From positions 248,001-312,000 of the forward strand of contig NZ_CP043653.1 in assembly GCF_014217685.1 (NCBI RefSeq): DNA of 64,000 nucleotides. The letters are read 5' to 3'. A program made the position numbers and the translations under genes. The notes below the pieces were generated by a model. That model searched no databases. It worked only from the letters and a program-made list of their open reading frames with translations, and had not been told where the DNA came from. Below are positions 35,435 through 44,478 of this stretch, one piece after another. The number at the start of each line of letters is the position of its first letter. Position 1 is the stretch's first letter. Source of the stretch: Glaciihabitans sp. INWT7. GTDB lineage: Bacteria > Actinomycetota > Actinomycetes > Actinomycetales > Microbacteriaceae.

Positions 35435-36517
35435 GTGACTCCCAGCGCGCCCCTCGCCCGCCGCCGCAACTCGCTCAATTCCGCGCTCGGGCTCGGTGAG
35501 AAGCTCTTCTCTTCCGCGAGCGAACGTCGTTTCGCTGCGGCGATCGAAGACGGGCTCGACGAGGTCGAGACAGGTCTTCTCGGCCAGGTCTCCTTCGCCG
35601 ACGACATCGCGGATGCGACCACCCGCTACCTGCTCGACGCGGGGGGAAAGCGGGTGCGTCCCACCCTCGCCCTTCTCACGGCCCAACTCGGAACCGGCAA
35701 CACCCCTGAGGTCGTGATCGCAGCGGAGGCCCTCGAGATCACCCATCTGGCATCGCTCTATCACGATGATGTGATGGATGAGGCGGGCATGCGCCGCGGA
35801 GTGCCCAGCGCCCAGAGCGTATGGGGCAATTCGGTGGCCATCCTCACCGGTGATCTGCTGTTTGCGCGGGCATCCAAGCTCATGTCGGGTCTGGGGGAAC
35901 GCGCCATCATGCTGCAGGCCAATACCTTCGAGCGACTCTGTCTCGGCCAGTTGCACGAGACCATCGGGCCCCGTGACGACGAAGACCCGATCGATCACTA
36001 CATCCAGGTGCTCGCCGACAAGACCGGCTCTCTCATCGCCGCCGCGGCGGAGATGGGAGTGATCTTCGGCAATGCGCCAGAGGAGTACCGCATCCCGGTG
36101 AAGGTCTTCGGCGAGAAGATCGGTGTCGCCTTCCAGCTCATCGACGACGTGATCGACCTGGCCGCGGGAGAAGAGGAGACGGGCAAGACCCCCGGAACCG
36201 ACCTGCGCTCGGGTGTCGCCACCCTCCCGCTGCTGTATTTGCGCGACCTCGCGAAGACCGACGGGGATGCTGCGGACCTGCTCACCCGCATCGAACGCGA
36301 CGTGAACGCGGCGCACTATTCCGCCGAACAGCCGGATGAGGCAGAGCTCGCCCTCGCTATCGCCGAATTGCGCGCCCACAGAGTGACCCAGAAGACCCTC
36401 GACGAAGCGCACCGCTGGGCGCGCGAGGCCGTCGAGGCGCTCGGGCCGCTTCCCGACGGGCCGGTGAAGAAAGCGCTCACCCGCTTCGCCGAGAGCGTCG
36501 TCGAACGCTCCAACTGA
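35435..36517 (+). CDS. Polyprenyl diphosphate synthase
   Basis: 360-residue trans-polyprenyl synthase with first aspartate-rich motif LYHDDVMDEAGMRRG and second QLIDDVIDLAAGEEETGKTPGTDL. It extends an allylic diphosphate and, in this place (menF-menG-synthase, as near grcC1 in mycobacteria), likely makes the menaquinone side chain. It starts 36 bp after menG. Confidence 0.93.
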   Translation: MTPSAPLARRRNSLNSALGLGEKLFSSASERRFAAAIEDGLDEVETGLLGQVSFADDIADATTRYLLDAGGKRVRPTLALLTAQLGTGNTPEVVIAAEALEITHLASLYHDDVMDEAGMRRGVPSAQSVWGNSVAILTGDLLFARASKLMSGLGERAIMLQANTFERLCLGQLHETIGPRDDEDPIDHYIQVLADKTGSLIAAAAEMGVIFGNAPEEYRIPVKVFGEKIGVAFQLIDDVIDLAAGEEETGKTPGTDLRSGVATLPLLYLRDLAKTDGDAADLLTRIERDVNAAHYSAEQPDEAELALAIAELRAHRVTQKTLDEAHRWAREAVEALGPLPDGPVKKALTRFAESVVERSN

Positions 36518-36578
36518 CCGAACCGCTGCTGCCTGCCGGCGCGCCCGTCGAGAGCCGCCGCAAAACAATGAGGAACCC

Positions 36579-37931
36579 ATGACGAAACTGAGACTCGCCA
36601 TCGTCGGCGCCGGTCCCGCCGGAATCTACGCGGCGGACATCCTGCTCAAGGCGGAGAAGAACTTCGACGTGTCGATCGACCTCTTCGAGCAGCTTCCGGC
36701 ACCGTACGGGCTGGTGCGCTATGGCGTGGCGCCGGACCACCCGCGCATCAAGGGCATCATCACCGCGCTGCGGGAGGTGCTCGACACCGGTCGCATCCGG
36801 TTGTTCGGGAACGTGCTCTACGGCCGGGACATCACGCTCGATGATCTGAAGAAGCACTACAACGCGGTGATCTTCTCCACCGGTGCGGTGCGGGATGCCG
36901 ACCTCGACATCCCCGGAATCGATCTCGACGGCAGCTATGGAGCGGCGGAGTTCGTGAGCTGGTACGACGGTCATCCCGATGTGGCGCGCGAGTGGCCGCT
37001 CGAGGCGAAGGAGGTCGCGGTGATCGGCAACGGCAACGTCGCTCTCGACGTCGCTCGCATCCTCGCCAAGCACGCGGACGACCTGCTTCCCACCGAGATC
37101 CCCTCGAACGTTTATGACGCCCTTCTCGCGTCCCCGGTGACCGACGTGCATGTCTTCGGCCGTCGCGGACCGATGCAGGTGAAGTTCACGCCGCTCGAAC
37201 TGCGCGAACTCGGCGAGTTGCGCGACGTCGACATGATCGTGCACGACGAGGACTTCGACTACGACGACGCTTCGAAGACGGCTATCGCCAGCAACAAGCA
37301 GGTGTTGGTGATCGACAAGGTCTTCACCCAGTGGCGCGCGCGCGAGGCCGGCACCGCATCCCGTCGGCTGCACCTGCACTTCCACGCAAAGCCGGTGGAA
37401 ATCATCGGAGAGGGCCGAGTCGAGGGCTTCCGCTACGAGCGCACCGCACCCGATGGTGAGGGTGGCGTGATCGGCACCGGCGAGATCCGGGAGCTGCCGG
37501 TGCAGGCCATCTATCGGGCGGTCGGCTACTTCGGATCGCCGCTGGCCGAGATTCCCTTCGATGAGAAGCGAGGGGTGATCCCCAATCGTGAGGGCCAGGT
37601 GCTGGATGACTCCGACCACCCCCTGCCGGGTGTCTACGCCACCGGTTGGATCAAACGGGGCCCGGTCGGCCTCATCGGGCACACCAAGAGCGACGCGATG
37701 GAGACCATCAAGCATGTCGTCAATGACCAGGCGAACTGGTGGGCGCCGACGCATCCCGACGAGCAGTCCGTCGTCGACCTGCTCGAGGAACGCGGTGTCG
37801 AATTCACCGATCTCGGGGGTTGGCACCGGCTGGACGAGCACGAGAAGGCCCTCGGTGAGCCCAGCGGACGCGCCCGGATCAAGGTGGTGCCCCGTGACGA
37901 GATGGTGACGGTCTCCCGCGCCTCGGACTGA
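36579..37931 (+). CDS. fprA: Ferredoxin-NADP reductase of the FprA (adrenodoxin reductase) type
   Basis: 450 residues. The FAD-binding motif is LAIVGAGPAGIYAADILL and the NADP site is VAVIGNGNVALDVARIL, with FEQLPAPYGLVRYGVAPDHPRIKGI typical of FprA. It moves electrons between NADPH and ferredoxin; the partner is not encoded here. It lies 61 bp after the polyprenyl synthase. Confidence 0.92.
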   Translation: MTKLRLAIVGAGPAGIYAADILLKAEKNFDVSIDLFEQLPAPYGLVRYGVAPDHPRIKGIITALREVLDTGRIRLFGNVLYGRDITLDDLKKHYNAVIFSTGAVRDADLDIPGIDLDGSYGAAEFVSWYDGHPDVAREWPLEAKEVAVIGNGNVALDVARILAKHADDLLPTEIPSNVYDALLASPVTDVHVFGRRGPMQVKFTPLELRELGELRDVDMIVHDEDFDYDDASKTAIASNKQVLVIDKVFTQWRAREAGTASRRLHLHFHAKPVEIIGEGRVEGFRYERTAPDGEGGVIGTGEIRELPVQAIYRAVGYFGSPLAEIPFDEKRGVIPNREGQVLDDSDHPLPGVYATGWIKRGPVGLIGHTKSDAMETIKHVVNDQANWWAPTHPDEQSVVDLLEERGVEFTDLGGWHRLDEHEKALGEPSGRARIKVVPRDEMVTVSRASD

Positions 37932-37973
37932 GTCGCGTTCGGCGACGGGGATCGGACTCGCGACCGACCCGTG

Positions 37974-39449
37974 CTACTGAACGGCTGCCGTCAGCCGCGC
38001 CGTGTTGTCGAGCACCTTCGAACGCAGGGGACGGGTGAGCCAGTCGTCCAGCGTGAGCTCTGTGCACTGCTGGCGATAGGACTCTTCCACCTCGCGAAGC
38101 TGTGCGACGACGTGGCGGCCGTGGAGCATCACCGAGATCTCGTAGTTGAGGCTGAACGAGCGCATGTCCATGTTGCTCGAGCCGATGACGGCGACCTCCT
38201 CGTCGATCGTGAAGTGCTTGGCGTGCAGCACCGTGGGCGACTTGTAGAGCCAGATGCGCACGCCCGCGCGCAGCAGGGCCTCGTAGTAGCTCCGCTGTGC
38301 GTGGAAAACCACGGGCTGGTCGGCGACCGCTGAGCAGAAGAGCTGCACATCCAGTCCGCGATACGCCGCGTTGGTGATGGCATAGAGCATCGAGTCATCC
38401 GGCACGAAGTACGGGCTTGTGATGATCACCCGGCGCTGCGCGCTGTACACGAGCGAGTCGAAGAGTCGAAGGTTGTTCTCGAGATCGAATCCGGGTCCGC
38501 TCGGCACGACCTGGGCGTCGATCGCATCCTTGATCTTCTCGTCCGGAATGCGATCGGTCTCTCGCATGAGCAGTTCGTCGGTCTCGCTGTACCAGTCGGT
38601 GACGAAGAGGGCGTTGATGCCCGCGACGATCGGTCCCTCGAACCGCACCATCAGGTCTTTCCATTTGAGACCGCGGCGCACGTTGCCCCGCTTGTTGTAG
38701 CTGCGGTCGATCATGTTCTGCGAGCCGGTGAAGGCGAGGGTGCGGTCGATCACGAGCAGCTTGCGGTGGTTGCGAAGATCGGGCCGTTGCCAGCGACCCC
38801 GCCAGGGCTGGATCGGCAGCATCAGGTGCCAGGTCGCGCCGATGTGCTTGAGGCGGCGAATGGTCCGCAGGTAGCCGGGGGACCGGATGGATGCGACGTG
38901 GTCGAGCAGCACCCGCACAGTCACCCCTCGCGCCACCGCGGCCTCGAGGGCGTCGAAGAACGGCTTCGTGGTCGGGTCGTACGACAGGATGTAGAACTCC
39001 GCGTGCACGAAGCGCTTGGCCATGCCGACGGCCTCGGTCATGGCGGCGAGGGACTCGGCATAGTCGGTGTAGAGCTTCGCCGTGTTGCCTCCGACCAGAG
39101 GCATCGAGCCGAGGGTGCGATTCTGTTCCACGATCGGCTCGAGCCAACCGGGGAAGTCGACCTCCTTTTCGACCCGATCCATCCCCTCGGTGGTTTCGAG
39201 GATGAAGGAATTGATCTCCACCTGCTTCTCGCGCCGCCGCTTGGGGAGTTTTCTGCTGCCGAACAGCAGGAAGAGCACGATACCGATGTAGGGGATCAGG
39301 AAGATCGCGAGCAGCCAGGCCATCGCGGTCTGCGGCTTGCGATTCTGGGGAACGATGATCACCGCGAGTACGCGGATCACGATATCGATCACCAGTGCGA
39401 TGGTCGCGAAGACCGAACTCGCGAAGAAGTTGACGACGAAAGAGACCAC
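37974..39449 (-). CDS. cls: Cardiolipin synthase
   Basis: 491 residues. Two N-terminal helices (PLDc_N) and two HKD catalytic motifs, NHRKLLVIDRTLAFTGSQN and HAKHFTIDEEVAVIGSSN. It condenses two phosphatidylglycerols, or a CDP-diacylglycerol variant, at the membrane. It lies 21 bp after yajQ on the same strand and is probably co-transcribed with it. Confidence 0.93.
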   Translation of the reverse strand: MVSFVVNFFASSVFATIALVIDIVIRVLAVIIVPQNRKPQTAMAWLLAIFLIPYIGIVLFLLFGSRKLPKRRREKQVEINSFILETTEGMDRVEKEVDFPGWLEPIVEQNRTLGSMPLVGGNTAKLYTDYAESLAAMTEAVGMAKRFVHAEFYILSYDPTTKPFFDALEAAVARGVTVRVLLDHVASIRSPGYLRTIRRLKHIGATWHLMLPIQPWRGRWQRPDLRNHRKLLVIDRTLAFTGSQNMIDRSYNKRGNVRRGLKWKDLMVRFEGPIVAGINALFVTDWYSETDELLMRETDRIPDEKIKDAIDAQVVPSGPGFDLENNLRLFDSLVYSAQRRVIITSPYFVPDDSMLYAITNAAYRGLDVQLFCSAVADQPVVFHAQRSYYEALLRAGVRIWLYKSPTVLHAKHFTIDEEVAVIGSSNMDMRSFSLNYEISVMLHGRHVVAQLREVEESYRQQCTELTLDDWLTRPLRSKVLDNTARLTAAVQ

Positions 39450-39470
39450 GGGTTCGGGTGCGCGGCGGGC

Positions 39471-39959
39471 TCAGCGGAAGTTGACGAACTGCAGGTCGAT
39501 ATCGAGATCCGCGCCCTTGAGAAGGGCCATGGTCGACTGCAGGTCGTCCCGACTCTTCGACGTGACGCGCAACTCGTCGCCCTGGATCTGCGCCTTCACG
39601 CTCTTAGGGCCCTCGTCGCGGATGACCTTCGAGACCTTCTTCGCGTCCTCACTGGAGATGCCGTTCTTGAGCGAGACATCGATGCGGTACTCCTTGCCGG
39701 AGGCGTAGGGATCCCCGGTGTCGAGGCTGCGAAGGGAGATGCCGCGTTTGATGAACTTGGCCTCGAGCACCTCGAGCACCGCTTTCACGCGATCTTCGGA
39801 CGAGGCTTTGAGCAACAGCTTCTCGCCGCTCCAGTCGACCTCTGCCCCCACATTCTTGAAGTCGTACCGCTGGGCGATCTCCTTCTGCGCCTGATGGAGC
39901 GCGTTGTCGGCCTCCATCTTGTCGACCTTGCTCACGATGTCAAAAGTTGGGTCAGCCAT
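39471..39959 (-). CDS. yajQ: YajQ/UPF0234 family nucleotide-binding protein
   Basis: 162 residues, full length for the family, with the start TFDIVSKVDKMEADNALHQAQKEIAQRYDFKN and the C-terminal VTSKSRDDLQSTMALLKGADLDIDLQFVNFR. YajQ proteins bind RNA, and some bind cyclic di-GMP. TAAACT (39971-39966 on the minus strand), 6 nt before the ATG, suggests leaderless translation. Divergent from the lytic transglycosylase. Confidence 0.93.
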   Translation of the reverse strand: MADPTFDIVSKVDKMEADNALHQAQKEIAQRYDFKNVGAEVDWSGEKLLLKASSEDRVKAVLEVLEAKFIKRGISLRSLDTGDPYASGKEYRIDVSLKNGISSEDAKKVSKVIRDEGPKSVKAQIQGDELRVTSKSRDDLQSTMALLKGADLDIDLQFVNFR

Positions 39960-40000
39960 GCCAGCAGTTTAACGGGCGCGTCGGACGAAGATAGGAGCCG

Positions 40001-40774
40001 ATGTCGATTCTGCGCGTGATCCTGATCTGCGCGGCTGGCCTGGTGGTCACCGTGGCGGTGATCGGCGCCATCGTGGTGTTCGCGCTGCCGGGAGGCGTCG
40101 GGCCGCATCGGCTTCCGGATGCCCAGGGCCCGTCGACCCCGCTCGCCCGCTTCGCGACGGCCGCGCCCGTGACCGCGGCAGCGGTCCCCGCCGGCCCAGC
40201 CCTCTCGGCCCTCGCCGATCCGAATTGGGTCGCCACCACCGCGAAGAAGACCGGAATTCCGTCGCGTGCGCTTTCCGCCTATGCCGGCGTCGCGATCTCG
40301 TTCGAGAGTCGTGAGTGCGGAATCGGCTGGAACACGCTGGCGGGCATCGGTGAGATCGAGTCTCGCCACGGCACGATCTTCGGCGGACGCATCGCCGCGA
40401 ACGGCACTGCGACCCCCGCGATCTTCGGGGTGCCGCTCGACGGAGGAGCCGTCGCGAACATCCCCGACTCCGATCAGGGCACGATCGACGGAGATGCCAA
40501 CATCGACCGGGCCGTCGGTCCGATGCAGCTGATCCCGGAGGCCTGGCGCAACTGGCATGCGGACGGCAATGCCGATGGCGTGCAGGATCCGCAGAACATC
40601 GATGACGCGACCCTTGCCGCGGCGGGCTACCTGTGCCGCGCCGGCGGCAAGGCGTTGAATACGGAGAGCGGCTGGCGGCAGGCTGTGCTCGCGTACAACG
40701 GGTCACAGCAGTACCTGGATGACGTGATCCGCTACTCCACCGGCTACGCGGCCGACGTGGCATCCTCGCCCTAG
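40001..40774 (+). CDS. Lytic murein transglycosylase
   Basis: 257 residues: a signal anchor at 8-30, a linker, then an SLT_2-type domain with the likely catalytic Glu in LAGIGEIESRHG, followed by RAVGPMQLIPEAWRNWHADGNADGVQDPQNIDDA and AVLAYNGSQQYLDDVI. It cleaves the glycan strand of peptidoglycan outside the cell. AGGAG about 7 nt before ATG serves as the ribosome binding site. Confidence 0.9.
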   Translation: MSILRVILICAAGLVVTVAVIGAIVVFALPGGVGPHRLPDAQGPSTPLARFATAAPVTAAAVPAGPALSALADPNWVATTAKKTGIPSRALSAYAGVAISFESRECGIGWNTLAGIGEIESRHGTIFGGRIAANGTATPAIFGVPLDGGAVANIPDSDQGTIDGDANIDRAVGPMQLIPEAWRNWHADGNADGVQDPQNIDDATLAAAGYLCRAGGKALNTESGWRQAVLAYNGSQQYLDDVIRYSTGYAADVASSP

Positions 40775-40790
40775 GACATCACCGCAACGA

Positions 40791-41810
40791 TCACCGAGCC
40801 GAGGGGCGCGCCGTCGTCGAGCGCACCATGAGTTCGAAGGGAAGGGGCGTGTTCGACGAACCGAGGGTTCGGCGATCGGGGTGCAGCTCGTCCATGAGCA
40901 ACTCGACAGCGAGCCGGCCCTGCAGCTCGGGAAACTGCGCGACAGTCGTGAGCCCGAAGAAGTCGCTGAGTTCGTGACCGTCGATGCCGATCACCGAGAT
41001 GTCGGCGGGCACCCGCAGTCCGAGGTCGCGTGCGGCCAGGATGGTGCCGATGGCCATCTCGTCGGATGCGGCGAAGACGGCGGTCGGCCGGGTTCGCGGG
41101 TTGCCGAACAGCTGCTTCGCCGCGGCGTACCCACCCGGAATGGTGAAATCCGCCGACCGGAACAGCGACGGATCCGGCGAGATCCCCGCGGCTTCCAGCG
41201 CAGCCTCGTAACCCACCCGCCTGTTGGTGGGCAGGTGGAAGTCCCGCTCCGACTCCTGGTCGCCGCCGATGTGGGCGATCGACACATGACCGAGGGCGAG
41301 CAGGTGCTCTGTCGCGAGGCGAGCGACCGCCACATCGTCGATGCTGAAGGTGCGCACTCCCACCAGTGGTCCGCCGACGCCCACGATCGGCTTGCCGAGC
41401 GCGAGCAGGCCGGCGAGCTCGATCGGGGTGAGCTCGAGGGAGATCGCGACGACCGCATCCACCCGCTTTCGGAGCAGAAAGTGCTCGAAGACACTGCGCC
41501 GCTCTTCCCCGCCCCCACCGAGGTTGTAGAGGGTGAGGTCGTAGCCATTGCTCAGTAGCGAACGTTCGGCGCCCTCGAGCACCGAGCTGTAGAACCACCG
41601 GTTGAGAAAGGGGATGACGACCCCGATGTTCTTGGTGCGCCCGCTCGCGAGGCTCGAGGCGTTCGAGCTCACGACATAGCCGAGGTCCGCGGCTGCGGCG
41701 GTCACCCTGGCCTTCGTGATGTCGGAGACGTGGCCATTGCCGCTCAGGGCCCGGGACACCGTGGCGGTGGACACGCCGGCGGCTTCCGCGACCTCCTGGA
41801 TGCCGGCCAT
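40791..41810 (-). CDS. LacI-family transcriptional regulator
   Basis: 339 residues: N-terminal HTH (IQEVAEAAGVSTATVSRALSG, residues about 4-24), hinge helix and a periplasmic-binding-like effector domain. The effector is unknown; LacI proteins in this family often sense sugars, and two GH13 glucosidases lie 4-9 kb away but not adjacent. ATG at 41810 is chosen because GAGAGGA precedes it and the HTH begins at once; the open frame extends into tRNA-Tyr and beyond without meaning. Confidence 0.92.
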   Translation of the reverse strand: MAGIQEVAEAAGVSTATVSRALSGNGHVSDITKARVTAAAADLGYVVSSNASSLASGRTKNIGVVIPFLNRWFYSSVLEGAERSLLSNGYDLTLYNLGGGGEERRSVFEHFLLRKRVDAVVAISLELTPIELAGLLALGKPIVGVGGPLVGVRTFSIDDVAVARLATEHLLALGHVSIAHIGGDQESERDFHLPTNRRVGYEAALEAAGISPDPSLFRSADFTIPGGYAAAKQLFGNPRTRPTAVFAASDEMAIGTILAARDLGLRVPADISVIGIDGHELSDFFGLTTVAQFPELQGRLAVELLMDELHPDRRTLGSSNTPLPFELMVRSTTARPSAR

Positions 41811-41941
41811 CTGCCCGTCCTCTCGCTCCTCGTCGTGCGACCGACTGAATCCTATGGCCTCGCTCACCGCACCCTCGATTTCGCGCGGGCCATTCACCCT
41901 GTATCCTTTATTTGCGCGTTCGACCCGTGGTCGATGTGCAT

Positions 41942-42023
41942 GGCAAGTTACCCAAGTGGCCAAAGGGATCTGACTGTAAATCAGCCGTCTACGACTTCGT
42001 GAGTTCGAATCTCGCACTTGCCA
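41942..42023 (+). tRNA. tRNA-Tyr (GTA)
   Basis: 82-nt class II tRNA. Acceptor arms GGCAAGT and ACTTGCC, anticodon loop CTGTAAA (anticodon GTA), a long variable arm and T-loop TTCGAAT. The discriminator is A42023 and CCA is not encoded. TATCCT at 41902-41907 is a promoter candidate. Confidence 0.95.
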
Positions 42024-42113
42024 CAGCAACACCTGCACGACCGACGGCCCGGCTCGATACGAGACGGGCCATTCGTGTCTCATCGGCGCACCGCTAACAA
42101 GAGCCAGGAATCC

Positions 42114-42905
42114 ATGACGGCCGAACTGCTCGAGATCGCCCGCTCCGTCGCAGTGCAGGCGGGGGCGCTGGCACGGCTGCGCCGCTCGGAGGGGGTCGAG
42201 ATCGCGGCAAGCAAGTCGTCGACCGAAGACATCGTGACCTTTGCGGATCGGGAGACCGAGGCGCTCATCCGTTCGAGGCTCGCCGAATTGCGGCCCCACG
42301 ATGGATTCTTCGGAGAGGAGAGCGATGCGGAGACCGGCACGAGCGGGCTCACCTGGGTCGTCGACCCGATCGACGGCACCGTCAACTTCCTCTACGGGAT
42401 TCCGCATTACGCCGTGAGCATCGCGGTGGTCGAGGGCGATCCGGATCCGCTCACCTGGCGCGCGCTCGCCGGAGTGGTCGCGAATCCCGCGAGTGGCGAG
42501 ACCTTCTCCGCGCAGGCCGGCGCGGGGGCGTTCCTCGGTGCTTCGCCGATCCGCGTCGCTCCGCCGGTCGAACTCTCCCAGGCCCTCGTCGGCACCGGTT
42601 TCTCCTATCTCGCAGACATCCGTTCCGAGCAGGCGGAGGTGCTCAGCGGGTTGCTCCACCGGGTGCGTGACATCCGTCGAATGGGGGCAGCATCACTCGA
42701 CCTGTGCGCCATCGCCTGCGGCCGGCTCGACGCCTATTTCGAGCGCGGTCTCGGCCCCTGGGATCACGCCGCCGGTGCGCTCATCGCCCGGGAAGCGGGA
42801 GCACGAGTCACCGGGAGGGATGGCGCGCCGCCGTCCCGCGAGTTCGTCCTGGCCGCCGAACCCGCGCTCGCCGCCGGGTTGGAGCGCCTGTTCGCAGAAC
42901 TCTGA
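42114..42905 (+). CDS. Inositol monophosphatase family protein
   Basis: 263 residues with the IMPase metal motifs GEESD, WVVDPIDGTVNFLYGIPHYAVSIAV and GLGPWDHAAGALIAREAGARVTGRDG. It hydrolyses a sugar or inositol phosphate (inositol-1-phosphate in mycothiol supply, or histidinol phosphate in some relatives). ATG at 42114 begins the domain; an open frame from 42018 starts inside the tRNA and is ignored. Confidence 0.92.
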   Translation: MTAELLEIARSVAVQAGALARLRRSEGVEIAASKSSTEDIVTFADRETEALIRSRLAELRPHDGFFGEESDAETGTSGLTWVVDPIDGTVNFLYGIPHYAVSIAVVEGDPDPLTWRALAGVVANPASGETFSAQAGAGAFLGASPIRVAPPVELSQALVGTGFSYLADIRSEQAEVLSGLLHRVRDIRRMGAASLDLCAIACGRLDAYFERGLGPWDHAAGALIAREAGARVTGRDGAPPSREFVLAAEPALAAGLERLFAEL

Positions 42906-43052
42906 GCGCAGGTCCAGGGTGCGCTGCAACGATGAGGAACAGCTCTCCGGCGGCTTCTGAGCGATTGCCGTTTCAGCGGCAGTGACGTACCCTTTACCTA
43001 TTCGTTATAAATCCTGCGGTGTTTCACCCGGGTTTTCGCACCAAGGATCACT

Positions 43053-43084
43053 GACCCACAGACCCACAGACCCACAGACCCACA
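43053..43084. repeat. 8-bp tandem repeat (GACCCACA) x4
   Basis: Four perfect copies of GACCCACA follow one another in the leader of the first M23 gene, between a TATAAA box at 43006-43011 and the leader ORF. Confidence 0.9.
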
Positions 43085-43136
43085 GACGTACTCGAGTTCT
43101 CCAGCTCGCTGTATCCGTTGTTGGAGGACCACCAGC

Positions 43137-43193
43137 TTGAACGCCTATCGCTCATCCACGCCCGCACCATCGGCGACTCCGGAGAGTCGGTAG
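43137..43193 (+). CDS. Leader ORF upstream of the first M23 endopeptidase
   Basis: An 18-codon frame (MNAYRSSTPAPSATPESR) from TTG at 43137, with GGAGG 10 nt upstream, ends in TAG at 43191-43193, one base before the GTG of the M23 gene. It is too short to recognise. The second M23 gene has the same arrangement, so it may be a translated leader that couples translation. Confidence 0.4.
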   Translation: MNAYRSSTPAPSATPESR

Positions 43194-43194
43194 C

Positions 43195-44244
43195 GTGGCC
43201 GGCTTCGACTGGAGCCTCGAGTCCGCCCGCGATCAGGAGGCCGCTGACCGGGTCGCCCGCGGCCAAGAGCGCCATGGCGCGGCAGCGGCAGAGCCCGCCG
43301 CCACCTCACGCCGCGCGTTGAGGGAGCAGGAGACTGCGGCATCCGCGTCCCGCGTTCGCAGCCTCAAGGCTCCCCGAGCGCTCAAGGAACCGCGAACCGG
43401 CGCTCCGAAGACCCGCATTCCGAAGGCTCGTCCAGGAAAAAAGACTTCGCCTCGCGCGGTGGCGCCGCGGCCGAGCGTCCCCCACGCGTCAGCGGTCCGC
43501 ACGACGCCCGTCCGCCCGCCGGTGAGCCGCCCGGCCCCCCGCCGCGGGCAGCTCCTGCGCAAGTTCATCACCATCAGCGCGATGTTCGGTGCGGGCGCGC
43601 TCCTCGTGGCGACTTCCCTTCCGGCCGTGGCCCTGCAGATGAATTCCGCCAGCGCTCTCACGCCCGATCTTCCCGCCACCTCGAACTCCCAGGTGCAGAG
43701 CCTCGTCGTGGACGGTGCGGCCACGGATGCCGCGCCCACCCGCGACCCGTACACCGTGGTCAACACCATCCAGCAGGCCCGCATGAAATTCGGACTGCAG
43801 AACTTCTCGTATACGAACGACACGAACGGCACTATCCAGTGGCCGTTCCCGTCGCCCGTTCCGATCAGCTCCGGATTCGGGGCGCGGGTCTCCCCCTGCG
43901 GAGGCTGTTCCTCCTTCCATGAGGGTGTCGACTTCATTCCCGGAGCGGGAACGCCGATCGGCGCGATCGCGGATGGCACCGTCACCTATGCCGCGTACGA
44001 CGGCAACTTCGGCTACCACGTGATCATCGACCACAACATCAACGGCCAGAAGGTGCAGAGTCTCTACGCCCACATGCTCGCCGGCTCCATCAAGGTGGTG
44101 GTGGGCCAGCAGGTCACAGTGACCCAAGAATTGGGCCTGGTCGGAAGCACCGGACACTCCACCGGAGCCCATCTCCACCTCGAGGTCCACCTCGACGGCA
44201 CGCCGGTGGATCCCTTCGCCTGGCTGAAGGCGAACGCGAACTGA
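43195..44244 (+). CDS. M23 family peptidoglycan endopeptidase (first of tandem pair)
   Basis: 349 residues. A 115-residue basic Pro/Ala-rich cytoplasmic N-terminus is followed by a membrane segment (FITISAMFGAGALLVATSLPAVAL) and a C-terminal M23 domain: HEGVD with metal His/Asp and HLHLEVH with HxH, in GSTGHSTGAHLHLEVH. It cleaves peptide cross-links outside the cell. GTG at 43195 has GGAGAG 8 nt upstream. About half the C-terminal domain matches the next gene. Confidence 0.92.
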   Translation: MAGFDWSLESARDQEAADRVARGQERHGAAAAEPAATSRRALREQETAASASRVRSLKAPRALKEPRTGAPKTRIPKARPGKKTSPRAVAPRPSVPHASAVRTTPVRPPVSRPAPRRGQLLRKFITISAMFGAGALLVATSLPAVALQMNSASALTPDLPATSNSQVQSLVVDGAATDAAPTRDPYTVVNTIQQARMKFGLQNFSYTNDTNGTIQWPFPSPVPISSGFGARVSPCGGCSSFHEGVDFIPGAGTPIGAIADGTVTYAAYDGNFGYHVIIDHNINGQKVQSLYAHMLAGSIKVVVGQQVTVTQELGLVGSTGHSTGAHLHLEVHLDGTPVDPFAWLKANAN

Positions 44245-44251
44245 CGTTCGC

Positions 44252-44280
44252 CCCCGCTTACGGGGCTGGCCTTCTTGGCC
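44252..44280 (+). terminator. Double hairpin after the first M23 gene
   Basis: CCCCG-CTTA-CGGGG (44252-44265) is followed by GGCC-TTCTT-GGCC (44268-44280). It lies 8 bp past the stop; no long U-tract is seen. Confidence 0.5.
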
Positions 44281-44295
44281 GCGTTTGGCTACTCT

Positions 44296-44322
44296 TAACG
44301 AATTCGTTACTTTCGTATACAC
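44296..44322 (+). promoter_or_regulatory. Palindrome and -10 candidate before the second M23 gene
   Basis: TAACGAATTCGTTA (44296-44309) is a perfect 14-bp palindrome in an AT-rich stretch, and a TATACA box follows at about 44316. The first M23 promoter also has ATTCGTTA beside its TATAAA box, so a shared regulator is possible. Confidence 0.4.
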
Positions 44323-44403
44323 ATTGTGATGCTTAGCAAGCGAAGCATCCGTGTGGCCGTACCAGTCCAGTGGTGCTGTGAATCGCCGCAGGGAGCAGCC
44401 GTC

Positions 44404-44478
44404 ATGTCACAATCGTTCAGCGCACATTCGAGCGCGTGTGGGAACGATCTCCCTGTCCGCCTACCGGGACTCGTGTGA
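44404..44478 (+). CDS. Leader ORF overlapping the second M23 endopeptidase start
   Basis: A 24-codon frame (MSQSFSAHSSACGNDLPVRL...) from ATG 44404 with GGGAG 8 nt upstream. Its TGA at 44476-44478 overlaps the M23 GTG at 44475 (GTGA), a classic coupling arrangement. No homology is recognised. Confidence 0.4.
   Translation: MSQSFSAHSSACGNDLPVRLPGLV

Noticed and set aside
34517-36601. 1114-residue open frame on the minus strand covering menF and running on through menG and the polyprenyl synthase
   Set aside because: Only the last 419 residues are menF. The rest is antisense to two clear genes, is low-complexity and has no homology, so it is a GC-driven open frame.
42906-44474. A c-di-AMP (ydaO-type) riboswitch before the M23 genes
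   Set aside because: Such riboswitches precede cell-wall hydrolases in actinobacteria, but I could not find the conserved core in either leader.
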